Numbered from the stretch's first letter, positions 43,831-52,796 are shown. The stretch: DNA of 64,000 nt from Sphingomonas sanguinis NBRC 13937 (GCF_001591005.1 NZ_BCTY01000011.1:1-64000), one strand, 5' to 3'. Made by a program: numbers and translations. The notes: generated by a model not told the origin, from the sequence alone.

Positions 43831-45858
43831 TCAGAACCGTGCCCGGACCGCGCCGAAGACGCTGCGCGGATCGGCGGGCGCGTGCAAGCGCTGCGTGCCA
43901 TCGTACCAGACATATTCGTATCGATCGTTCGTCAGGTTGCGCACCTGCGCCGATATCTCGATCGCCTTCGTGATGCGGTACGCCAGTTCGGCGGTGAGTT
44001 GGAAATATTCTCCGTAACGCCCTTGGCTGTTGGCGGTGTTCAGCTCGTAGGAGGACTGGCCATTACCCCAGAGCGAAGCACGCCATGGCAGGGTTGTCGG
44101 CGCCCATTCGATCCCGGCGGTATAGACGTTCCTTGGGACGTGGTCGATCTCGTTGCCCGCGGTCAGCGGCGCGGCCGGATCGGGCACACGGATAATCGCC
44201 TTCTGGTGCGACCAGCTGGCCCAGGCCGACAGGCCGGGGAGCGGCTGCACGCTTGCCTCCAGGTCGAAGCCACGACGACGGGTGGCGCCTAGATTGTCGA
44301 ACTCGCCGGACGGGTCATTGAGGCGGCGCTTCAGCTCGCCGGTCGCGGTCTGCTGCCACACCGCCGCGCGGGCGGTCAGCCAGTGGCCCTGTGACAGCTT
44401 GATGCCGCCCTCGAAGCCTTCGTTGATCGAGGCGGCGACATCGCGCACGCGCGGCGGCACGACATAGGCGCCCGAGCCTGCGCCGATCTGGAAGGTCCGG
44501 CCGAAATTGCCATAGGCGGTCAGACCGGGGACGGGCGTGACCGCGACCGACAGCTTGGGCTGGCTGATCGTGCCGTAATCATTGACCGGGTAGCTGAGGC
44601 CATTCAGCCGGTTGGTAAAAGACCCGCCGACCCGGTCGATCCGCCATGCCGGGGTGATGGTCAGCCAGCGCACCGGGGTCACGATCGCCTGCACATAGCC
44701 TCCGCCCACGGTCAGGTCGAAATTCTGGTCGCGCGTGGCGGCCGTGATGATCCGCCGGTTGGTGGTCCAGCGCAGGCTCCGGTTATGCTGCCACTGCACG
44801 TCGCCGCCCGCCTCGGCCATCAGCCAGTCGGCCGCATGCCAGTGCAGGCCGGTCATCACGCCATAATGGCCTTCGTCGGTCAGACGCTGCTGCTGCGGGA
44901 CATTCGCCGAGAAGCGGACATAGCGATTGTCGTGGTTGGTCGTCGCATAGCCGATTGCGGTCAGCGACAGGTCCCGCGCCAGATCGGCATCGAGATGCAG
45001 GCTGTACTGGCCCAGTTCGCGCCTGCCACCGTCGGTTGCGGACACGTCGTAGGAACGCTGTCGGTCTGTATAGGCATCGGCATCGGTCAGATAGCCGGGC
45101 TCATCCGCCTCGCTACGGCTGTGACGCGCGATCAGGCCGAGCTTGGCGGGGCCGAAGTCGTAGAACCACTTGCCCGCGAAGTTCAGCCGGTCGAGATCGG
45201 CATGGTCGCGGAAACCATCGCTCCGCCGATAGGACAGCAGATAATTCTGGCTCAGCCGTCCGGCCTCGACCCCGGCCGACATCTGCGCATCATAGGTGCC
45301 GAAAGCGCCGACGATGCCGCGCGCGTCGAGATAGTTGCCGCCGATCCGCGTCTTGATATCGGCGCTACCAGCGATCGCGTGCAGCCCCCAGCGCGGATCG
45401 GACGTGCCGCGCACCAGCTCGACCGAGGCGATGTCGAGCGGGGAGATGAAGTCGATAAAGTCCATCCGCCCGGCATTGTCGTTGGACGGCACGCCATCGA
45501 TCAGCAGCTTGACCGCATTGATCTCGCCCTCGCCGTTGAACCCGCGGATCGAGAAGCGGCCCGAGGTCGTGCCCTGGTTGAAGTCGGTCAGGACAACGCC
45601 GGGCACCCGGGCGAACAGCTCCCAGGCATTGTCGACATTCTGGCGCTGCGCGACGTCACCGCTCAGCACGTCGACCGAGGTCAGGACGTTGGCGGTCGAG
45701 CGCGCCATGGACTTCGCGGTAACGACAACCTCGTCTCCGCCGATCGTGACCTGGGTATCGGCGCGGGCGGGTGCATCGTCGCGCTGCTGCGCGGTGGACG
45801 GCGCAGCGATCAGGAAACAGGAGGTGGCGGCCGCCACCATCAAACCGGTCTTCGGCAT
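43831..45858 (-). CDS. TonB-dependent receptor, possibly copper-linked
   Basis: A 675-residue TonB-dependent receptor with a signal peptide ending PSTAQQ, then TonB-box-like DEVVVTAKS. The plug has NAWELFARVPGVVLTDFNQGTTSGRFSIRGFNGEGE, and the barrel ends in VRARF. Start 45858 has GGGGGA upstream; the ATG-like codon further up is not needed. Downstream (leftwards) is a 268-base gap with nothing recognisable. Upstream on the same strand lie a PCu(A)C copper-chaperone remnant, a superoxide dismutase and a DUF2946 gene. TonB receptor, PCu(A)C and DUF2946 often travel together as a copper module, so copper is a possible substrate; this is inference from context. Confidence 0.85.
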   Translation of the reverse strand: MPKTGLMVAAATSCFLIAAPSTAQQRDDAPARADTQVTIGGDEVVVTAKSMARSTANVLTSVDVLSGDVAQRQNVDNAWELFARVPGVVLTDFNQGTTSGRFSIRGFNGEGEINAVKLLIDGVPSNDNAGRMDFIDFISPLDIASVELVRGTSDPRWGLHAIAGSADIKTRIGGNYLDARGIVGAFGTYDAQMSAGVEAGRLSQNYLLSYRRSDGFRDHADLDRLNFAGKWFYDFGPAKLGLIARHSRSEADEPGYLTDADAYTDRQRSYDVSATDGGRRELGQYSLHLDADLARDLSLTAIGYATTNHDNRYVRFSANVPQQQRLTDEGHYGVMTGLHWHAADWLMAEAGGDVQWQHNRSLRWTTNRRIITAATRDQNFDLTVGGGYVQAIVTPVRWLTITPAWRIDRVGGSFTNRLNGLSYPVNDYGTISQPKLSVAVTPVPGLTAYGNFGRTFQIGAGSGAYVVPPRVRDVAASINEGFEGGIKLSQGHWLTARAAVWQQTATGELKRRLNDPSGEFDNLGATRRRGFDLEASVQPLPGLSAWASWSHQKAIIRVPDPAAPLTAGNEIDHVPRNVYTAGIEWAPTTLPWRASLWGNGQSSYELNTANSQGRYGEYFQLTAELAYRITKAIEISAQVRNLTNDRYEYVWYDGTQRLHAPADPRSVFGAVRARF

Positions 45859-45922
45859 AGTATCCCCCAAGACCCGCTTCGTCACGGGCCGAATGTGTTC
45901 GTTATGGTTGTGAACGGATGCG

Positions 45923-46186
45923 TCAGGCCATGCAGAGCCGGGCCAAAGCCTCGGCCCTTGCGCAAAAGCCCGCGGTCAGTCCGATCCGCATGATGTGGTT
46001 GCCGCCGGGGGCGGCGTCGCCTCGCTACCCGCCGGGATGTCGACGCCTCCGGCGAGCGGACGCATCCGCACGTTGCCGCCTTCGAGCGACATCGTGTGGA
46101 TCTCGACCTTGGCCGCACGAGGCGCCGTGGCCGACAGCAGGCGCGGTCAGCGCGGCGACAAGCTTCGACGCGACACGAAAGGTCAT
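45923..46186 (-). pseudogene. PCu(A)C copper chaperone, frameshifted remnant
   Basis: Reading the minus strand from the ATG at 46186 gives a signal-like start (MTFRVASKLVAALTA). After a frame change the sequence is LLSATAPRAAKVEIHTMSL, then EGGNVRMRPLAGGVDIPAGSE; after another change PGGNHIMRIGLTAGF. The H-x-M..M and final H-x-M copper ligands of the PCu(A)C domain are all recognisable, but spread over three frames with early stops, and the C-terminal third is lost. PCu(A)C proteins carry copper in the periplasm. At least two frameshifts rule out a functional product unless the sequence has errors. Confidence 0.8.
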
Positions 46187-46214
46187 GATCGATCCTTCGG
46201 CGTTCGGCGGCGGA

Positions 46215-46907
46215 TCAGCGCGTGAGCGTCACGGCGTAGCGATCGGACACCGTTTTCCAGTCGACCACCTGCCACCAGCCATCGAGATAATCGGCCCGTC
46301 GGTTCTGGTATTTGAGGTAGTAGGCGTGTTCCCACACATCGTTGCCAAGGATCGGCGTGCCTTTGACCTCCGCCACATCCATCAACGGATTGTCCTGATT
46401 GGGCGTCGAAGTGATGGCGAGCGTGCCGTCGGCCTTCGCCACCAGCCAGACCCAGCCAGAGCCGAACCGCTTGGTCCCGGCTTCCTTGAACGCCGCCTTG
46501 AACGCGGCGAGCGAGCCGAATTGGCGATCGATCGCGGCGGCAAGCGCCGGCGACGGCTGTCCTGCCTGCGCGGGCGGGGCCATCGTCTTCCAGAAGAAGC
46601 TGTGATTCCAGTGGCCGCCAGCATTGTTGCGCACAGCGACGGGCAGCGTCCCGGCCTTTGCGACCAGCGCGTCAAGCGACTGGCCCTTCAGCGCCGGATC
46701 GGCTGCGACGGCCTTGTTGAGCGCGTCGACATAGGCCTGGTGGTGGCGATCGTGATGAAGCGTCATCGTCTGGGCGTCGATCACCGGCTCCAGCGCAGCG
46801 GCGGCATAGGGAAGCGGTGGCAGGCTGAAGGGAGCGGGCGCGACTTGCGCGACCGCCGAGGTCGCAACACACAGCGCGGCGACACCGAATATGGTGCTTT
46901 GGAACAT
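46215..46907 (-). CDS. Exported superoxide dismutase, Fe/Mn family
   Basis: A 230-residue Fe/Mn SOD with an N-terminal signal peptide (GVAALCVATSAVAQ), so probably periplasmic, which is less common for this family. Landmarks are LEPVIDAQTMTLHHDRHHQAYVDALN (first metal His), NNAGGHWNHSFFWKTM (second His), FGSGWVWLV and the DVWEHAYYLKYQNRRADYLD segment (metal Asp and His). Start at 46907 begins the signal peptide. It stands between DUF2946 and the PCu(A)C remnant on the same strand. Protection of the envelope from superoxide near copper is inference. Confidence 0.92.
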   Translation of the reverse strand: MFQSTIFGVAALCVATSAVAQVAPAPFSLPPLPYAAAALEPVIDAQTMTLHHDRHHQAYVDALNKAVAADPALKGQSLDALVAKAGTLPVAVRNNAGGHWNHSFFWKTMAPPAQAGQPSPALAAAIDRQFGSLAAFKAAFKEAGTKRFGSGWVWLVAKADGTLAITSTPNQDNPLMDVAEVKGTPILGNDVWEHAYYLKYQNRRADYLDGWWQVVDWKTVSDRYAVTLTR

Positions 46908-47045
46908 GGGATTTGCTTTCGAGCTGGCTCTAGGCCCCGCATCGTCGATCGCGCGCGACCGAACAACGACAGGAGACATGGTTCGCGCGGCAGCCGACAG
47001 GACTGCGCGACGACGGTTTAGCTGGCCGGTTTCCCGGTCAATTCG

Positions 47046-47477
47046 TCAGACCGAAAGCGGAGGACCGCGAAGGGGTGGTCGCAGATAGGGGGCGGCAAGC
47101 GGTGCGATGCGTGGCGTCGAACGCAGCGCCATGATCGCGACGCTGGCAAGCGCGACGGCCAGCAGCACGACGTCGACGGCCCCCATAACCTGGGCGGACA
47201 GACCCGCAAAGGCACAGGGCATTTCAGGCTTGCCGTGATCTGTCGACTTGCCTTTGTCGCGCATGGTGCCCTGCGCCATGGCCATGGGCTGATCCATGCC
47301 TGGCATGACCATCGCCTCAGGCTGAGCCGCCATACCGGAACAGATCGTGAGGGTGATCCGCTCGTGATCGGACGCGATCATGTAGCCGGTGGGCACTAGC
47401 AGCTTCAACAGCATCGCGGCGGCACAAATCAGCACCGCGAGGTGGCGTTGCGCCAGGATATGCCGGAAAGCCTGCAC
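47046..47477 (-). CDS. DUF2946 family membrane protein
   Basis: A 143-residue protein with an N-terminal hydrophobic helix (LAVLICAAAMLLKLLVPTGYM), a Met-rich middle (PEAMVMPGMDQPMAMAQGTM), a Cys in EMPCAFAG and a second helix (VVLLAVALASVAIMAL). This is the DUF2946 pattern; the methionines, histidines and cysteine suggest copper contact. The family is commonly found beside PCu(A)C and TonB receptors, as here. First gene of the minus-strand copper-like group, 138 bases before sod. Confidence 0.82.
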   Translation of the reverse strand: MQAFRHILAQRHLAVLICAAAMLLKLLVPTGYMIASDHERITLTICSGMAAQPEAMVMPGMDQPMAMAQGTMRDKGKSTDHGKPEMPCAFAGLSAQVMGAVDVVLLAVALASVAIMALRSTPRIAPLAAPYLRPPLRGPPLSV

Positions 47478-47995
47478 GATCGGGTCGTTATCGTGAACGC
47501 CGTGTCATGTCACTTGGACAATCTGTCAGTGGCATCATGGGTTGGCCTGTTGCAATCGGGAGAAGAGATGGCCGCGCGTGACAAGCAGCCTCAATCGTCC
47601 CGTCATTCAAGCACGCAGAGAGGGTGACCCGCTCCCCGGACATCATTCCATGGGTGGGTTAACTCACCGGATGGAGACGAATGACGTGCCGGTCTGGCGC
47701 CGACCCCGCCTGCGCCTCACGCACCCTCTGCGCGCGCATATGAGGCGCGAAAACGGGATGTCGATCGGGCAGGCCAGGGTCGGTCACCTCCCCTGATGTT
47801 CGGCATCAGCCCGGTGTCGGCACCTCCGCCTTTCGGAAGCCGCCTGCGGCCGGAAGACCCCACGCTCGATCATTCTTGAGCGAGCGCTCGCTTCGGCCGA
47901 TCGGGCACCCGCCGAGTGGCGTCGTCAGCCTGTCTCTCGGACGCCCATGTGCCATGCCGTTACGCCACCGGTCGGACGAACGGTGGCCAATTCCG
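47478..47995. other. 518-base region without a recognisable gene
   Basis: No frame here looks like a real protein on either strand. The one notable element is a perfect 14-bp palindrome AGCGAGCGCTCGCT at 47879-47892. The region separates the copper-like group from the aromatic catabolism locus and may mark a recombination junction; no repeat or att site was recognised. Confidence 0.5.
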
Positions 47996-49198
47996 TCAGT
48001 AGCGCATCGCACGGCTGGCTGGGACGCCTGACAATCGCGCGGACGCATCGAACTTGTGAATCCAGCCATAGCGTTCGGGGAAGCGATGCATCGCACGGTG
48101 CCGGGTCGCATCGGGAAGGCCCGCATCGGTATGGAGCGCGCGATTGGCGTCCCATGAGCTGCGCTGGATCAAACGTGTGCGCAGCGCGCGCTCCTTCTGA
48201 TAGGCGGCAAAGCGTGCGTCGCGGTTGGATGACGTCAGTCCGTCGAGCATGGTCGCCAGCGTGATGGCATCCTCGATCGTCGTATTCGCGCCCTGCCCGT
48301 GATGCGGCAGCATCGCATGGACGGCATCGCCGATCAGCACGACCGGCCCGCGATGCCAGTGGCGAAGCGGCGGCGCGACAAACAGGCCCCAGCGACGCTC
48401 CACATCGCCCGCCGCGACCATCTGTCGGACGGCCGGGTGCCAGTCGGCGAAGGCCGCCACCGCCTCCCCCGGTTTGATCGGCACCGTCCCGCCGCTACCG
48501 GACCAGGCGGTGGGGCCCTCCACCACCGCGAAGAAGTTGACGTGCCCGCCATCGCTGCCGATCGCATAATGCAGCAGATGGGCGTCCTGGCCGATCCAGA
48601 ACTGAATCGCCTGGGGATCGGGCAAAGCGTCCAGCCGCTCGACCGGCACGATGCCGCGAAACGCGCTCGTCCCGGAATAACGCAGCGGCTGCCCGCCCAC
48701 CCATTGCCGGGTGATGGAGCGAACACCGTCGGCACCCACGACGATATCGGCCTCGACGGGATCGCGTCCCACGAAGTGGAGCGCCACCCGTTCGCCCACC
48801 GTCTCGATCCGCTCCAGCCGGTGCGCCAGATGAATATGCTCCGCCCCGACCGCGCGGCCCAGCGTCGTCTGCAGATCGGCACGGTGGATGCCGAGATAGG
48901 GCGCGCCGAACCGATCGCGATAGGCACCGCCCTTGCGCACCGCATGGGCCGCCAGGCGATCACCGGACAGCCCGTCACGGTAGATCAGCTCGGTCGGCTC
49001 GACCCCCGTCCGCTCCAGCTGGTCGATCAGGCCCAGCCTTTGCAGCTCACGGGTGGCATTGGCCGACAGGGCGACCGCCGCGCCGATCTCGCTCAGTTCC
49101 ACCGCCTGTTCGTACAGCGTCGCCTCGATCCCCCGCGCCCGCAGCGCCAGCGCAAGGGTCAATCCGCCGATACCGGCGCCGATGATCGCGATCTTCAT
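47996..49198 (-). CDS. FAD-dependent aromatic monooxygenase (salicylate hydroxylase-like)
   Basis: A 400-residue single-component flavoprotein hydroxylase. It has the N-terminal FAD-binding GAGIGGLTLALALRARG, the DG motif ADIVVGADGVRS and the GD motif VVLIGDAVHAMLPHHGQGANTTIEDA. The family includes salicylate 1-hydroxylase and 3-hydroxybenzoate 6-hydroxylase. Salicylate to catechol would feed straight into the cat genes next door, but the substrate is not proven. It is the last gene of the minus-strand set ompW, esterase, monooxygenase, starting 18 bases after the esterase stop. Confidence 0.85.
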   Translation of the reverse strand: MKIAIIGAGIGGLTLALALRARGIEATLYEQAVELSEIGAAVALSANATRELQRLGLIDQLERTGVEPTELIYRDGLSGDRLAAHAVRKGGAYRDRFGAPYLGIHRADLQTTLGRAVGAEHIHLAHRLERIETVGERVALHFVGRDPVEADIVVGADGVRSITRQWVGGQPLRYSGTSAFRGIVPVERLDALPDPQAIQFWIGQDAHLLHYAIGSDGGHVNFFAVVEGPTAWSGSGGTVPIKPGEAVAAFADWHPAVRQMVAAGDVERRWGLFVAPPLRHWHRGPVVLIGDAVHAMLPHHGQGANTTIEDAITLATMLDGLTSSNRDARFAAYQKERALRTRLIQRSSWDANRALHTDAGLPDATRHRAMHRFPERYGWIHKFDASARLSGVPASRAMRY

Positions 49199-49216
49199 GG
49201 ATAGCCTCCGTGGTCC

Positions 49217-50002
49217 TTACGCAGCCGTCGCCGTCTGGCGATACTCGGCCGGGGCATCGGCGAAATCGGCGATCGCCTCGGCCAGCCGTTCGGGCATCGA
49301 GTAATAGGGCGCATGGCTGGCCGGCAGCGACACGACCGCGACCGGACCGGGGAACTCCTTCTGCATCTGACGCTGCACGGCGATCGGAATCCCGACATCG
49401 TCCAGCGCCTCGATATAGAGGCGTGGGATTTCCAGCGCGCGCCCCTCCATCGGATTGGGCGTGCCAAAGGGCACGGTCGACTGGGTCTGGATGAACTGTT
49501 CGGCAGGCGGCATTCCCTCGCCGGGATAATCGCCCATGAAAACTTCGCGGAACCGTTCCAGTCGCGAGAAATCCGCCTGTAGCCCACGTCCCTCGTCGAC
49601 CGGCTGGATCAGGTCCAGCGCGTGCGGCGTGCCCCGGTTGGGCTCGCCGGGCAGGACGAAGGTTTCCGGCGTTACACCGGGCGCGGTGAGGAACGCGGTC
49701 AGGTAGATCAGCCCGGCCACCTTGTCGGGATGGTGCTGCGCCAGCCACGAGATGGATGCACCGCCCATGCTGTGCCCCAGAAGGATCGACTGCCCCTCGG
49801 CCCGTGCCAGGATGTCAGCGACTGGGCGGGTATAATGCTCCATGTCGACGACCGACAAATGGCCGCCATCGCCGGGCGTATGGCCGGTCAGGTCGGGCGC
49901 ATGGACGCGGTAGCCGCGCGCTTCGAGAAGCGGGACGACCGCGTCATAGCAGGCGCCGCGGTTCCAGGCGCCGTGGATCAGGATGATATCGGTGACGGTC
50001 AT
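49217..50002 (-). CDS. Alpha/beta hydrolase, PytH-like carboxylesterase
   Basis: A 261-residue alpha/beta hydrolase: HGAWNRGACYD oxyanion region, nucleophile in GHSMGGASISW, acid in EALDDVGIPI and catalytic histidine in PASHAPYYSMPERL. From memory the whole sequence is very close to the pyrethroid-hydrolysing esterase PytH of Sphingobium; a search is needed to confirm. Related plant and bacterial enzymes cleave methyl salicylate. An ester giving an aromatic acid fits the neighbouring monooxygenase and catechol pathway. It has no signal peptide, so it is cytoplasmic. Confidence 0.82.
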   Translation of the reverse strand: MTVTDIILIHGAWNRGACYDAVVPLLEARGYRVHAPDLTGHTPGDGGHLSVVDMEHYTRPVADILARAEGQSILLGHSMGGASISWLAQHHPDKVAGLIYLTAFLTAPGVTPETFVLPGEPNRGTPHALDLIQPVDEGRGLQADFSRLERFREVFMGDYPGEGMPPAEQFIQTQSTVPFGTPNPMEGRALEIPRLYIEALDDVGIPIAVQRQMQKEFPGPVAVVSLPASHAPYYSMPERLAEAIADFADAPAEYRQTATAA

Positions 50003-50031
50003 GACATGTCTTCCTGTTCGAGCCGGGGGGA

Positions 50032-50739
50032 TCAGAAGCGATATTGCAGGCCGACCTGCGCGATGAGGGGATTGAGCTGGACGCGCGCCGTACCCGGCAC
50101 GAAGCCGTTCGGCGTGCCGAGCCGGAAGCGGGCGTTGGTGCTGGTCCAGACCTTGCTGGCCGCGCCGAACACACCGATCCGCTCGTTGAGCGGCACATCG
50201 ATGCCGCCCGTGATCGCAGGACCGACGGTATTGCTGGTGCGGAAATCCTTCAGCACGCCGTCTTCGGTCTTGAAGATGATCGTCCAGTTCAGGCCGCCGC
50301 CGATATAAGGCCGCACCCCGCCCGGACGCCCGAAATGATAACGCACGCTGTAGAGGCCAGGACCATAAGTCACCTTACCCAGCGTGCCCGCCCCCGCCAG
50401 CGTTCCCGATGCGGTCAGCGTGCTGGTCGGCGGCACGCCGACGGTCGCCGCGACCGACACGTTGGGGGTCAGGAAATAGCCGATATCGAGGCTGACGCCG
50501 TTGTTGTTCGACGCGGTGGCGTTGGCACCCGGCAGCGGCTCCCCGGCAATCTTCACATCCGCCTTTTCGTCGAATATGACACGCGCCGCGCTGAGCCGAA
50601 CATAGAATCGCCGCTCCTTGCCGTCCGGCGACTGCTGGGCCTGCGCCACGCTCGGCAGCATCAGGCACAATCCCGCAACACCGGCGAGCACCCCGCCCTT
50701 TCGCAAGGCTCGCGTATATCCATATGGTATTGAAGCCAT
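50032..50739 (-). CDS. OmpW/AlkL-family outer membrane protein
   Basis: A 235-residue eight-stranded barrel with a signal peptide ending SVAQAQ. Family segments are FYVRLSAARVIFDEKA, DIGYFLTPNVSVAATVGVP, PGLYSVRYHFGRPGGVRPYIGGGLNWT and the C-terminal QVGLQYRF. OmpW/AlkL proteins admit small hydrophobic molecules. Start chosen at 50739 because AGAGGAAG lies just upstream; the ATG at 50757 overlaps that site. In a catabolic set with esterase and monooxygenase it probably lets aromatic substrate in. Confidence 0.9.
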   Translation of the reverse strand: MASIPYGYTRALRKGGVLAGVAGLCLMLPSVAQAQQSPDGKERRFYVRLSAARVIFDEKADVKIAGEPLPGANATASNNNGVSLDIGYFLTPNVSVAATVGVPPTSTLTASGTLAGAGTLGKVTYGPGLYSVRYHFGRPGGVRPYIGGGLNWTIIFKTEDGVLKDFRTSNTVGPAITGGIDVPLNERIGVFGAASKVWTSTNARFRLGTPNGFVPGTARVQLNPLIAQVGLQYRF

Positions 50740-50886
50740 TTTCCGCTTCCTCTCCATCTGCCGTCGCTATCTGTCGTGCGACTTGTCCCGAAGCGATTTC
50801 GCTTTCGTGGGGGCAGAATGTCGGGAGGTGCATCATGCGTCCAACACCAACTCCATATGATGGCCATACCCAAAAGGTTGGCCGGA

Positions 50887-51825
50887 TCACGCCTCTTCGC
50901 CACCCCCGGTCATCCGCAGGATCGCGTCGGGGATGGGATAATCCCAGGCGCCGTACCGCTCGCGGATCACCGCCGCCATGGCGACCAGTTCGGGCGAGCG
51001 GTCATCCTTGCGAAAGCTCATGATGATCGGCGATGCGACCGGTTCGACCAGCGGGCGATAGCGGACGCCGTCGACCCGCGACCGGCGAACCGAGGCCGGG
51101 ACGATGCAGACCCCCTCCCCAGCCGCGACCAGCCCGATCGCGATCTGCAACTCGCTGACCTCGTGCGCGATCACCGGGGTCACGCCAAGGTCGCGGAAAT
51201 GGCCGACGACCTGATCGGCATAGCTGGGCCGCGGTGCATTGGGATACAGGATCAGCGGGTCGGTCGCCAGCGACGCCAGGGACACCCCGCCCCCCGCCGT
51301 CAGCGGGTGCGTGGCCGGAAGCGCGACGATCAGCGGTTCCTCGCGCAGCACCACCCGCGCCACGGCGTCATCCTCGAACCGGATTCGCCCGAAGCCGACA
51401 TCGATCCGCCCGTCCTTCAGCGCGGCGATCTGCGACAGCGTGCCGCCCTCGATCAGCGACAGGTCGACCGAGGGCATCGCCTCCCGATAGGCCCGAATGA
51501 TCGCGGGGAGGCGCGAATAGATGGTGGACGCGACGAAGCCGATCGCGAAGCGCCGTTGCTGCGACACCACGGCTTTCGCGATCATCGCATCCATATCGGC
51601 CATGCGCGCCAGGATGCTGATCGCCTGATCATAGACGAGATGGCCGATCGGCGTCAGCCGCAGCGGCTTGGCGGAGCGATCGATCAGGGTCGCGCCGACC
51701 CGTTCCTCGATCTGCTGGATCTGGCGGCTGAGCGGCGGTTGTGCGATGTGGAGACGCTCGGCGGCACGGGTGAAATTGCCTTCCTGCGCAACGGTTACGA
51801 AATAGCGCAGCTGCCGTATGTCCAT
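50887..51825 (-). CDS. LysR-type regulator, CatR/BenM-like (copy 1)
   Basis: A 312-residue LysR protein. The N-terminal winged helix is MDIRQLRYFVTVAQEGNFTRAAERLHIAQPPLSRQIQQIEE, and the periplasmic-binding-like effector domain includes GFVASTIYSRLPAIIRAYREA and the DVGFGRIRF segment typical of the CatR/BenM group that bind muconate or benzoate. It is about 55% alike by eye to the next regulator. It lies between ompW and the second LysR gene, all minus strand, and may control either side. Confidence 0.9.
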   Translation of the reverse strand: MDIRQLRYFVTVAQEGNFTRAAERLHIAQPPLSRQIQQIEERVGATLIDRSAKPLRLTPIGHLVYDQAISILARMADMDAMIAKAVVSQQRRFAIGFVASTIYSRLPAIIRAYREAMPSVDLSLIEGGTLSQIAALKDGRIDVGFGRIRFEDDAVARVVLREEPLIVALPATHPLTAGGGVSLASLATDPLILYPNAPRPSYADQVVGHFRDLGVTPVIAHEVSELQIAIGLVAAGEGVCIVPASVRRSRVDGVRYRPLVEPVASPIIMSFRKDDRSPELVAMAAVIRERYGAWDYPIPDAILRMTGGGEEA

Positions 51826-51869
51826 CCTGTCATCCTCTCCAAAGCCGGCGGGTCGGTGGCAGCCGTGTG

Positions 51870-52796
51870 CTATTCATGGTCCGCCAGCAGCGCTTCGGGT
51901 ACGCCATAGCCCCACTCGGTATATTTGCGGGCGATGATCCGCAGAACGGCGCGCGACTCGGGCGAGGCGTCGCCGACCCGGTGGCTCATGATGATCGGCG
52001 AATGGGCGGGTTCGACGAGATCGAGATAGCGCACATCCTCGGTCCGCGCCTTGCGTACCGACTCCGGGATCACCGCCACCCCCTCTTCGGCGGCGACCAG
52101 ACCAATCGCGATCTGCAACTCGCGCGCCTCGACGATCTGGTTCGGGCTCAGGCCATTATCGTGGAACAGCGACAGGACCTGATCGGCATAGCTGGGACGC
52201 GATGCGCTGGGATAGAGAACCAGCTTTTCGCGCGCCAGGGCCGACAGGGATATCGGTCCGCCGTCCTGACCCAAATGGCTTCCCATCGGGACCGCCGCAA
52301 CGAGCGACTCCCGCCGGAGCACGGTGCGCCGCACCGCCGGATCGTCGAAGCGGATACGGCCGAAACCGATATCGATCCGCCCCTCCTTCAACGCCGCGAT
52401 CTGGTCCAGCGTCGGGCTTTCGACCAGTGTCAGCTCGACATCGGGCATCTCGGCCCGGAACTCGCGGATCAGCGCGGGGAGGCGCGCATAGATGGTGGAG
52501 GCGACGAAGCCCATGGTGAACCGTCGCCGGTCGGTCGCGATCGCGGCATCCATCATCGTCCGCATGTCATCCACGCGCCGCAGCACCTGTACCGCCTGAT
52601 CGTGCAACAGCTGCCCCATCGGGGTCAGCGCGAGCGGTCGGCTCGTCCGGTCGATCAGGGTCGCGCCGACCTCCGCCTCCAGTTGCTGGATCGACCGGCT
52701 GAGCGGCGGCTGCGCCATATGCAACCGTTCAGCCGCGCGGTTGAAATTCCGCTCGGCGGCCACGGTGACGAAGTAGCGAAGCTGACGCAGGTCCAT
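51870..52796 (-). CDS. LysR-type regulator, CatR/BenM-like (copy 2)
   Basis: A 308-residue LysR protein with helix-turn-helix MDLRQLRYFVTVAAERNFNRAAERLHMAQPPLSRSIQQLEA and effector domain MGFVASTIYARLPALIREFRAEMPD, IDIGFGRIRFDDPAV. Start 52796 has GGAG upstream and begins the conserved helix; a longer frame adds unlike residues. It is divergent from catB across 109 bases containing a perfect ATAC-N7-GTAT, so it is the likely muconate- or benzoate-responsive activator of the operon and represses itself. Confidence 0.92.
   Translation of the reverse strand: MDLRQLRYFVTVAAERNFNRAAERLHMAQPPLSRSIQQLEAEVGATLIDRTSRPLALTPMGQLLHDQAVQVLRRVDDMRTMMDAAIATDRRRFTMGFVASTIYARLPALIREFRAEMPDVELTLVESPTLDQIAALKEGRIDIGFGRIRFDDPAVRRTVLRRESLVAAVPMGSHLGQDGGPISLSALAREKLVLYPSASRPSYADQVLSLFHDNGLSPNQIVEARELQIAIGLVAAEEGVAVIPESVRKARTEDVRYLDLVEPAHSPIIMSHRVGDASPESRAVLRIIARKYTEWGYGVPEALLADHE

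Noticed and set aside
45882-46118. 78-codon Arg-rich frame in the region of the PCu(A)C remnant
   Set aside because: It is one frame of the frameshifted chaperone remnant and not a separate protein.
47542-47796. 84-codon plus-strand frame in the 518-base gap
   Set aside because: No ribosome-binding site, no family resemblance and random composition.
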